A DNA stretch of 64,000 nt from Mytilus galloprovincialis (lineage: Eukaryota > Mollusca > Bivalvia > Mytilida > Mytilidae): NCBI RefSeq assembly GCF_965363235.1, contig NC_134849.1, positions 16,704,863 through 16,768,862 on the forward strand, written 5' to 3'. How positions within the stretch are numbered: position 1 is the first letter of the stretch; the number at the start of each line of letters is the position of its first letter. This document shows, one piece after another, positions 49,001 through 60,185 of this stretch. The translations under genes and the position numbers were made by a program. The notes beneath the pieces were generated by a model. That model saw nothing but the letters and a program-made list of their open reading frames with translations, was not told the DNA's origin and did not search any database.

Positions 49001-52000
49001 GGATGCTTTCCATTGCTAAGGATATGCAAAGCTCTGTTCAGTTTCTCTCTGTCAGACATGTTATCGGCTTCCCAATCTGATGCTGAAGATTGTGAAAAAT
49101 GAGTTGATGTTGTGAACATACTTGTCTGAGAATCAGCATCTAAAGTTTGGCTTTCATCTCTATCTGAAAATATAAGAAATACATCTGCTATGAAAAATAT
49201 TTGAATTAAAGTGGAATGAATTCTAATATAGATACATGCCCATAATATATGGAATAACTATTTTTTAAAGTAAATTATGTTGTGTACTTTTGGCGTATCG
49301 AGCTGTACTAAACTATCTTTAACCCCAAAACTATCCACTGGTTAAGTGTCCATGCTATACCATGTCAAGTATCTGAAATATTAACCTACAAATGTCTGAA
49401 ACGTTTAGGCGGATAGACTTCATCCTGATAAACATCAGGGCGCAGCTTTATACGACCGCAGAGTTTGAAGCCTGAACATTGGGGCAAGTATAGACACAAC
49501 ATTCAAGCTTGATACAGCTCTGAATTTGGATTGTGATTAAATAGTTGACACAACACAGGTTTCTGACACATAATGAATGTGGTCTAAGAATTTAAACTTA
49601 AAAAACTTAAAATTTTAAATTGGACATTACCTATTAGGGTCCTATATCCAAAATCGAAATACATGGTTATATTCAGCATATCAAAGAACCCCAAGAATTC
49701 AATTTTTGATGAAATCAAATAAAGTTCAATTTTGGACCCTTTAGACCTCAATGAGGACCAATCTGATAACTGGGCCCAAACATCAAAAATCTAAAATATA
49801 ATACATGGTTAGATTAAGCATATATCAAAGAACCCCATATATACAATTTTTGTTGAAATCAAACAAAGTTTAATTTTGGACCGAAATTTGGACCAACTTT
49901 AAAACTGGGCCTATAATCAAAAATCTAAATACAAGTTTAGAATCAGCATATCAAAGAGCCCCAAGGATTCAATTTTTGTTGATATCAAACAAGTTTAATT
50001 TTGGACCACTATTTGGACCAACTTGAAAACTTGGCCCATAATAAAAATTATAAGTACATGTTTAGATTCAGCATATCAAAGAACCCCAAGGATTCAATTT
50101 TTGTTGAAATCAAACAAAGTTTAATTTTGGACCACGATTTGGACCAACTTGAAAAGTGGGCCCATAATAAAAAATCTAAGTATATGTTTAGATTCAGCAT
50201 ATCAAAAAACCCAAGAATTCAATTTTTGTTGAAAACTAACAATGTTTAATTTTGGACCCCAATTTGGACCAACTTGAAAACTGGGTCAATAATCAAAAAT
50301 CTAAGTACATGTTTAGATTCAGCATATCAAAGTACCCCAAGAATTCAATTTTTGTTAAAATCAAACTTAGTTTAATTTTGGACCCTTAGGACCTTAATTT
50401 AGACCAATTTGAAAATGGGACCAAAATTTAAGAATCTATTCAACTCGTGACTGAACAACACTGATGATTAACTCATGCGCTACGCACATTTGTGAATTAA
50501 TGTGTTGTTTGGACACTCGTTGAATGTTTTTCTCTATTTGAATTCTTGGATTAGTTATTCTATTATTATCATTCTCAGATTTGCTCTGAATGCTTTAGTT
50601 TCACTTAATGCCTTTTAAACCAATGTTCTATTTTTAGCCAAGTCGATCATCTTGGATGGTGGTCAGGACCATTGGACACATTTTTTAAACTAGATACCTT
50701 AATGATGATTGTGGTCAAGTTTGGTTAAGTTTGTCTTAGTAGTTTCAGTGAAGTTTTTGTTAAGGGCATCCGATACAGTTTCTCGATATAATGTCATTTT
50801 TATAATTTTGAAATATGTTGTAGGCCTTGGCGAGTTATAAACTAAAATACAAAATAAAACATAGGTCACCGTGCTTGTTTTCGAGAAAATTGAGGCTGAA
50901 AATTGGGGATTTGTGCAATTTTGTAAAAAAAATAGGCAATGTTATAAAATTTTTGGAGCAGATATTCTTCGTCGTAAATTATTAAGATCTGGTTCAATCT
51001 GAAGCTGTGATAAGTGGCAATAAAGAAAAAAATAAATCACTACACGAATAACTATAAAATTATTCAAGTCTTGCTTGACATTGCGGACCAGATGCTCAAA
51101 GTGGTATTTTTCTAAACCTAAAAAAATGGAAAAAAAACTGTTTCTGAAAATGTCATTTTTATCATTTTTCTGAATAAACTGCATTTTGTCCTGCTTTCTC
51201 CAAATCTCAAATAAAAAATATAGGTCACCGTGCTGGATTCCATGATAATCGCGATTAATCCTAAAAAATTGCGTCACCCCTTTGTAACCTCAACGTTAGC
51301 GCTAAAGTGCACGACGTCGCTGGCAGACAATTTCGACGTTATCGCTTCAAATTACCCGCGACATTTTTCAGATGTATAAATATTGCTTGTAAAGTACTAA
51401 CTATAAATTGGTAACATTGTTTTCGGAAGTAAAATCATGTGAATAACAAATACCTCTCTGTGTTTGTGGTCTAAGTGAGAAACATCTCAAGAAAAGTTAT
51501 TACGGACTGTTGATAATTTTTACGGCTTTCAAAAGTTAAAGACTCGGCAATTTAGAACATGACATACAGGTACATTTACTGTACACACTCGTATATTATT
51601 TCATACTGTATGATGACCTCTAGTTGTTGTTCTTTGTTTTGTTTTGTTTGGTTGGCTGCTGTTTCATTACACATACTCCTTAATATCCTTTAATTTACGT
51701 TTTTATCACTGAGAAAATCCGTTTTTGTTGATACAAATTTTATAAAAGTTATAATTAGCGTCGATTGGACAGTAATCAAATTTGACGCGCATTGCAATTT
51801 GAATTAGAATTTACGCTAGGACGTAAAACATTTCGAATGCGAATTAAACTAATTCAAATTAGGTGTGAACTCAGCATTCTCCTGCAAACGGAACTTCTTT
51901 TTTATGTACATAAATTGCAGCACATAAATTATGCCGTTACTTTTCTCGTTTGAGTTGTTTTACCTTGTCATTTCGGGACCTTTTATAGCTGACTATGTGG

Positions 52001-55000
52001 TACGGGCTTTGCTCATTGTTGAAGACCGTACGGTGACCTATAGTTGTTAATTTCTGTGTCATGTTTGTCTCTTGTTGAGAGTTGTCTAATTGGCAATTAT
52101 ACCACATCTTCTGTTTTATGTGGTCAGGAAACAGAAGCAAAATCTTACAAAGGAGAATCTTCAATTTGCTAATGGATGCTTTTGTCCAGACAGAGAAACT
52201 ATAATTTTGAAATTTTTGATTTGGCGAAAAAACGATTGAATTAATAGCGAGAGGACTGGATATATTACAATGATCTACAATTAGTTGCGATTAAAATCAT
52301 TCTCTCATAGCGTAATTTTATTGGTAAATAACTATATATTTTTTTCACCACAGCGCGTATATAAAATACCGCATGTCCATTCCCCTGTCTGTCCTTCCGG
52401 ACTTCTGGTTAATTAGATTTTTCAAGTGTACAATTCTTGCCAACTTTCTATAAAACTGATATCGTATGGACACGTTCGAAAATCAGTGCATATCAACTAT
52501 TCTTTAAAAGAGTTATGCCATTTGGAAATATTAATTATATTGAAAATTGCATTGTATTTTCTGTCATTCCGTCATTTCTCTAATATATCTATAAAAAAAA
52601 TAAAGAAAAAAATAAACAGCTGCGCTTAGAGCGCATGATACGCCCTTCGTCTTATGAAAAACCAACCAACATAATATATGTTTTTAAAATAACACGGGGG
52701 TTGTACGGGAAGTCATGCTAGGTATATCCTGACTCATTCATTATTCTTGCTCAATAGGAAGTTTATATATCACAACATGTTGTAGAGTGATGAATCAATC
52801 TGAAAACTCATCACACAGTATAGCTGAGTTATAAAAACCCTGAAAACAAATTTCAGAAACCTTGTATTGTAGTTTATGAGAAAAATGTGACGAAATATTT
52901 TCATTTGACGGGTGGATGGACAGACCGACGGACTGACAGATGGACAGACAGAGGTTAAACAGTATACCCTCACTTTTTGTATATATATAAAAAAAAGAAT
53001 GTCACACTGAACTTCTGCATAACAATGGTTCATCTTTGAAATTCTAATCAGTGGCAAATCCAGAAAGGTGGGTTGGGACAATCAATGCATTTGAATGGGG
53101 ACATATACTTGGAACCCCCTTTTTAAAAATGGCTGGATCCGCCCCTGCTAATCCTTACAAATGACTTTTACCATTACATTGTATTATTTACACACTTACC
53201 TGATTCATTTTCTACACGAACTTTCTCTGCATCAACATTAATGTCACATGCCATCTTAATCTGCACCGACTGATACAAATCTGTAAAAAAATAAGCAGTC
53301 TAGTTTGATATTTGGCGATCAGTTGTTTGAGAAGAAAAGACTCTGTTACACATTAAAGTGGAATAATTTTAATCTTAATCTAGAACTTCATGACTCTTTT
53401 CTGCAGCTGGAAAATATATAGATTAATTGATAGTAAATTATCAGTGGCGGATCTAGAAATTTTCATAAGTGGGGGCCCACTGACTGACCTAAGAGGGGGC
53501 CCGCTCCAGTCACGCTTCAATGATTCCCTATATAAGCAACCAAATTTTTTCCCAAAAAGGGGGGGCCCGGTCTAAATCCGCCTCTGATTATAGAAGATAC
53601 CAGAGAACTTAACATCCACAGCATTTTTATTATGACTTTCATGGGATCAGACGTTTGCTACTGTGGTATGTACATGTAGATCAATATTATATTTCTCCAT
53701 TGTCATACCTGCAAACTGCCACTATTTGCGGGTGATTTCCCCCATGAAGACTCCCAATTGGAGATTTTAAAAGAGCAATTTTGTCCACAATTTAAAAAAA
53801 AACCAATTTATTTTACATTGGTTTCAGGCTTGTAAAAGTATATGAAGAAGCCAAAAAAAAACTAACATTAAAATATATTTGAAGGCCCCCTTGTAGGTTT
53901 TGAACATATAAGAACCATTTTGCATGTAAAACCCCCATTTGCATTTTGAAAAGTTGGCAGGTATACATTGTCCATGTCATGCATTTGTTGTCTAAATTAA
54001 TTACTAGTAGAATATATATATACATGATATATTACAGTGGTCTCTAAGCCCAACATAGCAGTACGATGACCTACATGTACATCAGTGGTTGTCGGTACAT
54101 GTATAGTTGTTAATTTCTATGTCATCTGGTCTCTTGTTGAACATTGTCTCATTGGAGATCAAACCACTTATTTTTATAAATGCAATAACATTCTCATACA
54201 TCATGTACATGTATGTTTGCTTACCAACATCTTCTTTTGAATCAACTTTGATTCCCCCATCATCTACTGTTTGTCTAATTTTGGTAAAACACTGCTTGCA
54301 GAGACCTACAAATTAAAGTTAATGTACATCTTTGATAAAAAATGGAATAATGAAGCCAGCTAATGTAACCATACACATTCAAAACATCAATATAGCACAA
54401 TCATGCCTTGATAAAAATTTATAATTTACAATTTGATATCTTGACATATTTTTTGACTAATGTCTTGCAATTTAAAGTTTGCATTTATAAATCGAAGATG
54501 GTGATTCAGATTGTGTGTACAAAAAAAAATGTCTGTTTAGTTCACGCATCGTTGTAAATATATTACGGAATTTGATAAGACTGTCGTACAAAGTGAGAGG
54601 TTTAGCGTTATAAAACCAGTTTTAATTCACCATTTTCTAGGTTTGAAAATGCCTGTACCAAGTCTGGAATATGACAGTTGTTGACCATTAGTTTTTGATG
54701 TGTCTTGTCATTTGATTTTGCCATGAATAGGGACTCTCTGATTTGATTTTGAGAGTTCAGCATTTTTGTGATTTTACTTTTTATAGAGTTGAGACATGTC
54801 TCGGTTACAAAATTACCTAGTTAGTTACGAATGAATAGGTTGGAAACGACCAGATTAAGAAATACACTGCATCCATGGCCACACAAAATGTCAATGAAAA
54901 TAAAGAGTATCAGGTAAGAGGGGGGTTCGAGGGGTCCTGATACTGTAATCCAGGGCTTAAAAACACGAAATCCTGAGGTCAGGAAATTAAATAGATTTAA

Positions 55001-55610
55001 ATCCCGACATTCAGAAATTCGAAACAAAAATTCCCAGATCCCAAAAGGATCAATTCTGAAACACCAAGATTAAAAATACCCTTCCCAGAGTCAGGAGAAA
55101 GGTCCTATCCCCCCTCAGGTCATACCTCACTATTTTGTAATTAGCAAAAGACTTTTATATTCGATTTTTACCTGATCCAATTGGAATGAGTTCTCTTTTC
55201 AAAAGCCAGTATTCTTTGGACTGGGTTGGTGTTGTTCCTCTTACAGCTTTTGCCTTACTGCCAGCAGGATGTTCTTTAAATTTGCACTTTGCTGAATTGT
55301 CCCGCCAATAAATCCCAAAAAAGTCTCTGTGCCATGGACATATGGACAAATTTAAAGACGCACGATCAATTGAAAAAATACCACTTCTATATAAAATCAA
55401 AAGTCCTTCTTGGAACTGAGAGTTGGATAAAGTCAAAGAGGCATCAGTGCAGTGAAGAGATTGAAAGTGCGTGGTTGTGTCCTTTGTACATTGATAAACA
55501 TTTTCTAAATGAATGGAAGAATAGTGTTTTGATTGTCCACAACAACCTTGAAGGTGAGAAAAATCGCATCGAATAGATACTTCTGCTTTTCCATCACTGG
55601 AAGCTGCCAT
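43089..55610 (-). CDS. Zinc-finger protein with DDE-like core, six exons, 1119 residues
   Basis: Exons (minus, in order): 55172-55610, 54225-54305, 53200-53280, 47414-49163, 44638-44908, 43089-43826. All introns are GT-AG and every junction keeps frame, giving 1120 codons including the stop. The N-terminus has a Cys/His-rich stretch (ICPWHRDFFGIYWR, a later CKFKEH, then GLCKQC across the exon 1/2 join). Exon 4 encodes a long helical region and then three acidic blocks: MDWAMKLLP (D about 645), SDNAGCYH (D about 729) and FSEAQSGKDICD (E about 763). This is a DD(33)E-like spacing typical of RNase H-fold transposases. Exon 6 holds one C2H2 finger (CX4CX12HX5H in CPEQSC...H...H). I recall uncharacterised homologues in cnidarians, sponges, molluscs and fish. 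Function is unknown; a domesticated or transposon-borne integrase is inference. Intron 4 contains an inverted copy of exon 4. Confidence 0.78.
44935..45240. repeat. Isolated units of repeat family D
   Basis: Phrases GATAACTGGGCC, ATACATGGCTAGATTCAGCAT and AATCAAACTAAGTTTAATTTGG match the tandem array at 49600-50440. It lies at the outer edge of the inverted duplication in intron 4. Confidence 0.75.
45596..45905. other. Insertion of about 310 bp in the inverted exon copy
   Basis: Exon 4 reads continuously from TTATATAACAT to CTGTTGTGTAGC, but this copy has extra sequence between those points. It includes a short palindrome (CATCAATTGTCAATTGATG, about 45843-45861) and no coding frame. Boundaries and target duplication are unclear, so the element type is not assigned. 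Confidence 0.55.
46304..46503. mobile_element. MITE with AAGGCCTAAA ends, 200 bp
   Basis: The left end is AAGGCCTAAATTGATATATT and the right end is its inverted form beginning AAGGCCTAAAGTAAAATATT. The inverted repeat extends for about 37 bp to a shared GTTTCCCCAAT. It interrupts the exon 4 copy between CCAACTGAT and GAATTTGACCATGA. A related but larger element lies at 56814-57225. Confidence 0.8.
49410..49575. repeat. Dispersed molluscan repeat upstream of tandem array D
   Basis: Contains CATCAGGGCGCAGCTTTATACG and CAGCTCTGAATTTGGATTG, a sequence I associate with a widespread bivalve repeat that commonly sits next to array D units. It lies in intron 3 of the zinc-finger gene. Recognition is from memory. 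Confidence 0.5.
49600..50440. repeat. Tandem array of repeat family D, about 7 units of roughly 120 bp
   Basis: Units follow the order: TAATCAAAAATCTAAGTACA, TTTAGATTCAGCATATCAAA, GAACCCCAAGAATTCAATTT, TTGTTGAAATCAAACAAAG, TTTAATTTTGGACC, ACTTGAAAACTGGGCC. The array lies wholly within intron 3 of the zinc-finger gene. The 82-codon frame at 50001-50249 is simply two units read through and is not a gene. Confidence 0.9.
52000..52110. repeat. Dispersed repeat family B
   Basis: A clean copy: TGGTACGGGCTTTGCTCATTG, GAAGACCGTACGGTGACC, TAATTTCTGTGTCATG, TGGCAATTATACCACATCTT. It serves as the reference for the partial copies at 16270, 22255, 40960 and 54095. Confidence 0.85.
52780..52985. repeat. 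Dispersed repeat with GACAGACGGAC microsatellite
   Basis: Ends in a degenerate GACNGAC run (52917-52955) followed by GAGGTTAAACAGTATACCCTC. The layout is typical of a bivalve repeat in which a unique block precedes the microsatellite. Located in intron 3 of the zinc-finger gene. Confidence 0.5.
53049..53147. mobile_element. CAG-GGCGGATC family MITE, 5-bp target duplication
   Basis: Ends are CAGTGGCAAATCCAG and GGATCCGCCCCTG (inverted). It is flanked by exact CTAAT direct repeats (53044-53048 and 53148-53152). It lies 50 bp from exon 3 of the zinc-finger gene, on the donor side. Confidence 0.85.
53442..53586. mobile_element. CAG-GGCGGATC family MITE, 5-bp target duplication
   Basis: Ends are CAGTGGCGGATCTAG and AAATCCGCCTCTG (inverted). 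Flanked by exact ATTAT direct repeats (53437-53441 and 53587-53591). It lies on the other side of exon 3 of the zinc-finger gene, so exon 3 is bracketed by two members of one family. Confidence 0.88.
54095..54180. repeat. Dispersed repeat family B, partial
   Basis: TATAGTTGTTAATTTCTATG, CATCTGGTCTCTTGTTGAAC and ATTGTCTCATTGGAGATC match the middle of family B. It ends 45 bp before exon 2 of the zinc-finger gene. Confidence 0.8.
54590..54760 (-). repeat. Dispersed repeat E, inverted copy
   Basis: The reverse complement contains CTTGGTACAGGCATTTTCAAA and ATAACGCTAAACCTCTCAC, matching 28000-28100 and 28765-28935. Located in intron 1 of the zinc-finger gene. Confidence 0.75.
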
Positions 55611-55854
55611 CTTGCCAGTTAAAGATTTCCACTAAGGGAGATAATCCAACCACAACCATAACATCGAGGCTACCTTTGGGTAACTTAATGTTAAATTTTG
55701 CAGAATAACTTTAAAAAAATGATATTTAGACAGAAATAATTTTTCTGCATAAAATAAATCAATATAAGTCTACTTTGATCAGTTTTAGTTAAAATATTAA
55801 GGGGCAAAAACTATTAGAATTAGTGCATTTTATAGATATTTGGGGTGCATTTTT

Positions 55855-56420
55855 TACTAACTTCCCGTTATTTGCCAGGCTCAAATTTTTTTTGTGTCTT
55901 AGAACTGATATGCACCTTTAAAAAAAGAATAAAAGTTCAAAAAAAAATATATGATCTTGAGAGAAAACTCCTACTGAGTACATGTATTATATGCAAGTTA
56001 TCTAATACATCTGTTGCACGAACCTCTCTGGCAACCTGCCAAAACATAAAAAAATCTCAACATGCATTTTTTTTTGGTAATTTAATGATGTTCTTTGCAA
56101 AATATAACAAAATAATGTTATATTTAAGAGATATATCAATTATCCAGACCTTTAAAAAGTACCTAAATATGGTGATTTTTTTTGCATTTTTTTTAAATAA
56201 TTCCCAAATATGCAAATTAGGCTGTTAAATGGGAAATAGTGTAAATTAACAAAAAAAAAAAATTTCATCTTAACTCCTAAATACCCAAAGATTTTGGAAA
56301 TATATATAATGTTGCCAAGTTGTAACTACCAATTTGGACGAAATATGAGATTTTGCATGGTTTTATGGCAGACTGGCTCTTAAAGGGAGATAATTTACTG
56401 TGATCATGTGACAGACCACA
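55855..56420 (-). repeat. Dispersed repeat C, copy 2 (inverted)
   Basis: TTTGCCAGGCTCAAA at the left and GCATGGTTTTATGGCAGACTGG at the right are the inverted counterparts of the ends of 39690-40260. The interior is more diverged. Confidence 0.6.
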
Positions 56421-56813
56421 GGAAATGGAAAAATACAAATAGATGAACACCCACATTTAATCATTTATACATCAAAATAATATTATAATGGAACAAGAGG
56501 TAAACAGAAAACATGAGGAAACATTAGTATCAAGATGTAAACACTGACATTGCACCGAACATATTTAAAGAGTCATAAATCAACTGCAAACATGGTTAAA
56601 TTTTGTTGACATTGTAAAATTATATCCGCAAAACTTTATTACAAATGATCACAATACACATACATAGGGTTCAACTAACATCCACATTAAAAGGAAACAC
56701 CATGAACATGATGAATTTAACCTTTAAACTGGGAAATATTTATAACTTTCATTTTCAAATACAATTATTTGTCTAACTCTTATCATCGTGTGATGTGTTT
56801 TCATACTAATTAC

Positions 56814-57225
56814 AAGGCCTAAAATAAAATTTCATTTGTTTGGCATTGCCGCCCGACCCACTGAAAAACTTGCCGCCCAAATAATTTTATTTGCGTTTCA
56901 GAATTTTTTTTTTTTATATATATAAAAAATCGAAATTGTGCCGGAATTTGATCGTATCTACCGAGTTTGTTCCTGGCTTTACTTATTTCAAATCACGATC
57001 TTAAAAGCGCTTGCCTTACACTGTATTGGGAGCAAACATTTAAATGACATGGAATAGGAAAAGTCTGCCAAAAGTAATGTCAAAGAGGCCGGCAGGGGAA
57101 AGCATCTCCCTTAGTCCAAATAATTATGACGTCTTGAAAGGCTATTATAATTTTTTTCTTTGACGCCTTACATCAACCTGCTGATAGTGTGGGGCGGCAA
57201 TGCCAAACAAACAATTTTTTTAAGG
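56814..57225. mobile_element. Inverted-repeat element related to the 46304 MITE, about 410 bp
   Basis: The left end AAGGCCTAAAATAAAATTTC continues to TTTGTTTGGCATTGCCGCCC. The right end has GGGGCGGCAATGCCAAACAAAC inverted. The first 30 bp are similar to the end of the element at 46304, but the next block differs, so these are two subfamilies. There is no open frame and the extreme right end is diverged. Confidence 0.72.
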
Positions 57226-58621
57226 GTGGCCCAACTTTCACTGCGTACGGTTTTCACTGTTGAGTTTTTATTCAGGTGTTTTCTCAAATCCAAAAAGCAT
57301 GTCCTGTAGAACGATTTTAGGTATCTAGTTTTTTTCGTCGAGGCTTACTACAATTTTTTACTGTTTTCGATTACTTTGCGATTTTTGTATGTCAAAAAAA
57401 CGGTGTCATATGTTTTCGTATGACATAAAAATTTAATTAGTGCACGGACAGGAAATGACTATAAAACCCAGAAAAGACTATTTTCTAAAGTCGTGGTTCT
57501 GGTGATCGCTTGAATCATGAAAAAAGTTATTTAATACTTTTCAGTACTAAAAATAAATTACTAGTTAATAGTTAGAGGTTGGTGTTTCATGTGCTGAAAT
57601 CGTTAAATTTTGATTTTTTTTTCAGATTGGCACTGGGTTTCTACTAAAGACATTATTTGGGGAATTACAAATGCAATTTTTAAAGTTTATGATTAAATGT
57701 GAAAAGCTAAGACTGTTTTTCTCTTTATGTATTAAGGATATATAAAAAGAATTGTCAATAGAATATTGAATGAATGGAGTTTGAACAACCATTTTATATA
57801 AGAACCCTGTTAATTTTAACTCCCTGGTTTGTAATTAAAACGTAAAAAAAAAAACACATGACAGTCACATGTCTTGAAGATCCTGTGTCTGACAGGCTAA
57901 AAACATATCTGGACTTAATTTTAACCCTTCAGAATTTTTTCAACAACTATTCTAGCGATGCATATTTTTGACATTAAATAAAAATGGCTAAATAGGTCAG
58001 TTTTATTAAATTTATTCTAAAGTCTTTAAAAGCGACTTTGAATATGGTTTAGATTTGTCAAGTTGTAGTGGTGTTGTTGTTTTAGATATTGAAACCGAAA
58101 AAAAAACGTCTCAAAATATGCGTGTGCAATCAAAACCGATAAAATATGAATGATACGAAAACATTTGACATACCATAACATATGACACGACGATACATGT
58201 ACAATGTATGTATATCATAATCATGTATCACTGAATTAAATTTTTTATACCAAATTATACCATTATAATCATAAAACAAAACATTCTAAAATAAACAATG
58301 CAGACAAAAATCTGAATACCTCTTTTTTACATTTGGAATCGCAAACATATATGTCATGTATGTAGGCCATGGGAAATAAATTTGGTTACGAAAGTCATGA
58401 GCCCAAGTAAGTTGCATGTATCTCTGTATACAATGTATGATGAAGTTCAGCAAGAATTCATGCTTCATGCAGTTGTTTGAAATCAAGTCTAAAAAAGTCA
58501 ATTATTTTTAAACAGATTGTGTCCCAACCATTATATTTGTAATAGTCCACCACCCCAGAAACTATTCCTCAAATTAGTGCTTTTTTCCAGTGTCAAAACA
58601 TTTTTCGTTTTAAATTCACAG

Positions 58622-59807
58622 CAGGGCTCACGCTACCAGGCGACTTAGGCGAAGAAGTCGCCCTCCCGACTGTCACTTCGCTTTCCCCGACCCCCAAAAG
58701 CGAAAACAAGTCGCCCTGTTCTTGACGAAAGTCGCTTTCAGTCGCTTCCGTCATCGGACATTTTCAATTTTTACCAAGTTGATGAAACATCAATTTTTTA
58801 CTGATAATTAAAGAAATTCAGACATAAACTATTCATTATCTTTAGAAAAGAGGTTGAAGCATTGTTTTCGCAGTGTGTATCAGGTTATTTGATAAAAATA
58901 CAACTTTTTATCACTTCGTGCATTTTCGTAAGTTCCGGTGCTTGTTACTCGAAAACGTACATCAACCTAAATTTCGGCGGCAAAATAAGTTTGTTACTTC
59001 ATTTAAACGTGATAAAAGTTGCCTCCAGTAAATGTTTAATCCATTTATTGCATTAAAACCGTCATGTTCCTTTCCAAATAACTTGTCAAACATCGTTTAT
59101 TTTTGTAAATTTTCTTGCATTCGTCCGCCATTGACCGATTTCTAAACTACGGACTTCAACCGGACCAGCTATGACCGAAATCCGTACTTTTACAATAATT
59201 ACTACGGACGCACGGATGGAACAGCTGACAGAAGAATATTGATCCCAAAGGGAAAAATTACGCATCCCACACGCATTAAGAGACTTTTGGTTACATCTAA
59301 TTGATTGGTGTATATAATTCCCTATATTTTTTATGAATGTTTCAAACTATTGATTAAAGTTGCTTAACTCAGAGACTATTATACTAATATCAATATATTA
59401 TGGCCCAGCTTAATAACTTTTATATTTTTTTTATGAGAAACACTGAATTTCATAAACAAGATAATTTTTAATTAAATTGTAATTGATATAATTTCTTTAC
59501 ATTTATTAAAATAATTTTTTTTTGTTAGTGCTAGATATTTAGTTGGTAGTTTCTCACAAGAACCTTAGTAAAACTTAAACAACTTTTAATTTCAAATGTT
59601 ACTTTAATTGTAATTTTTTACTCATATGAATTGAACAACATAAAAAGAACATTATTTACATATGGCCCTTTATACTATTGTAAAATCCAAACATTGTAGC
59701 GCACCCGCGCGAATGAGCACTTCTCTTTCAAATCTCACCACTTCTCCCTATCAGTTTCAAAAAGAGAAGTCACTTCTCCCTATAATTCTGAAGTAGTGTG
59801 AGCCCTG
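58622..59807. mobile_element. Non-autonomous DNA transposon, 1.19 kb, 5-bp target duplication
   Basis: Terminal inverted repeats are CAGGGCTCACGCTAC and its reverse complement GTAGTGTGAGCCCTG. It is flanked by exact CACAG direct repeats (58617-58621 and 59808-59812). Subterminal regions carry many short AGTCGC/GAAGTCGCC and GAGAAGTCACTTCTCCC-type motifs. There is no transposase frame (longest 64 codons). CAGGG-type ends suggest a hAT-related element. Confidence 0.85.
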
Positions 59808-60185
59808 CACAGTAATTCGAATGGAATGGCATTTTTTTTAAGGGGGAAAATACAGCAAACTCTAAAAGAAATATGTTTCATTACTTCTGAACAGATCGAT
59901 TAACAAATACAATGGAATATATTAAAAATGTTAAATGTACATGATGTGCAAGGCTATGAAAGCTTTTTAAAAATTAATTTCTGAGGTCTAATTCCTTTTC
60001 TAAAACTGGAAAAAATACATATTAAAGACTGTTCATTTTGCAAGTTGCCCACAGTTCAACTTGTTGTTAACTGAATTCCCTTTTGTTTACTGAATTCAAA
60101 TGTTGTGACACCATTTAATTAAAACAATTCATAAACACCAAATATAATGAACATAAAACATAAATAGTGTTTCTTCTATTTGTAG

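Larger units (their letters stand above)
50441..53048. other. Intron 3 of the zinc-finger gene, repeat-rich
   Basis: Holds a family B copy (52000-52110) and an inverted bivalve repeat at 52780-52985 ending in GACAGACCGACGGACTGACAG. At 51780-51870 short inverted phrases (AATTTGAATTAGAA and ACTAATTCAAATT) are seen. I found no additional exon. Confidence 0.5.
55611..60185. other. Intergenic region between two divergent genes
   Basis: Separates the start codon of the zinc-finger gene (minus) from WASHC2 (plus). It holds repeat C copy 2 and the elements at 56814 and 58622. No coding frame is convincing. The promoter and any 5' UTR exons of both genes should lie here, but I cannot point to a core promoter element. 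Confidence 0.5.

Noticed and set aside
50001-50249. 82-codon frame with an internally repeated peptide
   Set aside because: It is two units of the non-coding tandem array read through by chance; other units carry stops.
57385-58190. Possible inverted-repeat element with GTCATATGTT ends
   Set aside because: The similarity between the ends is short and interrupted, and no target duplication was seen.
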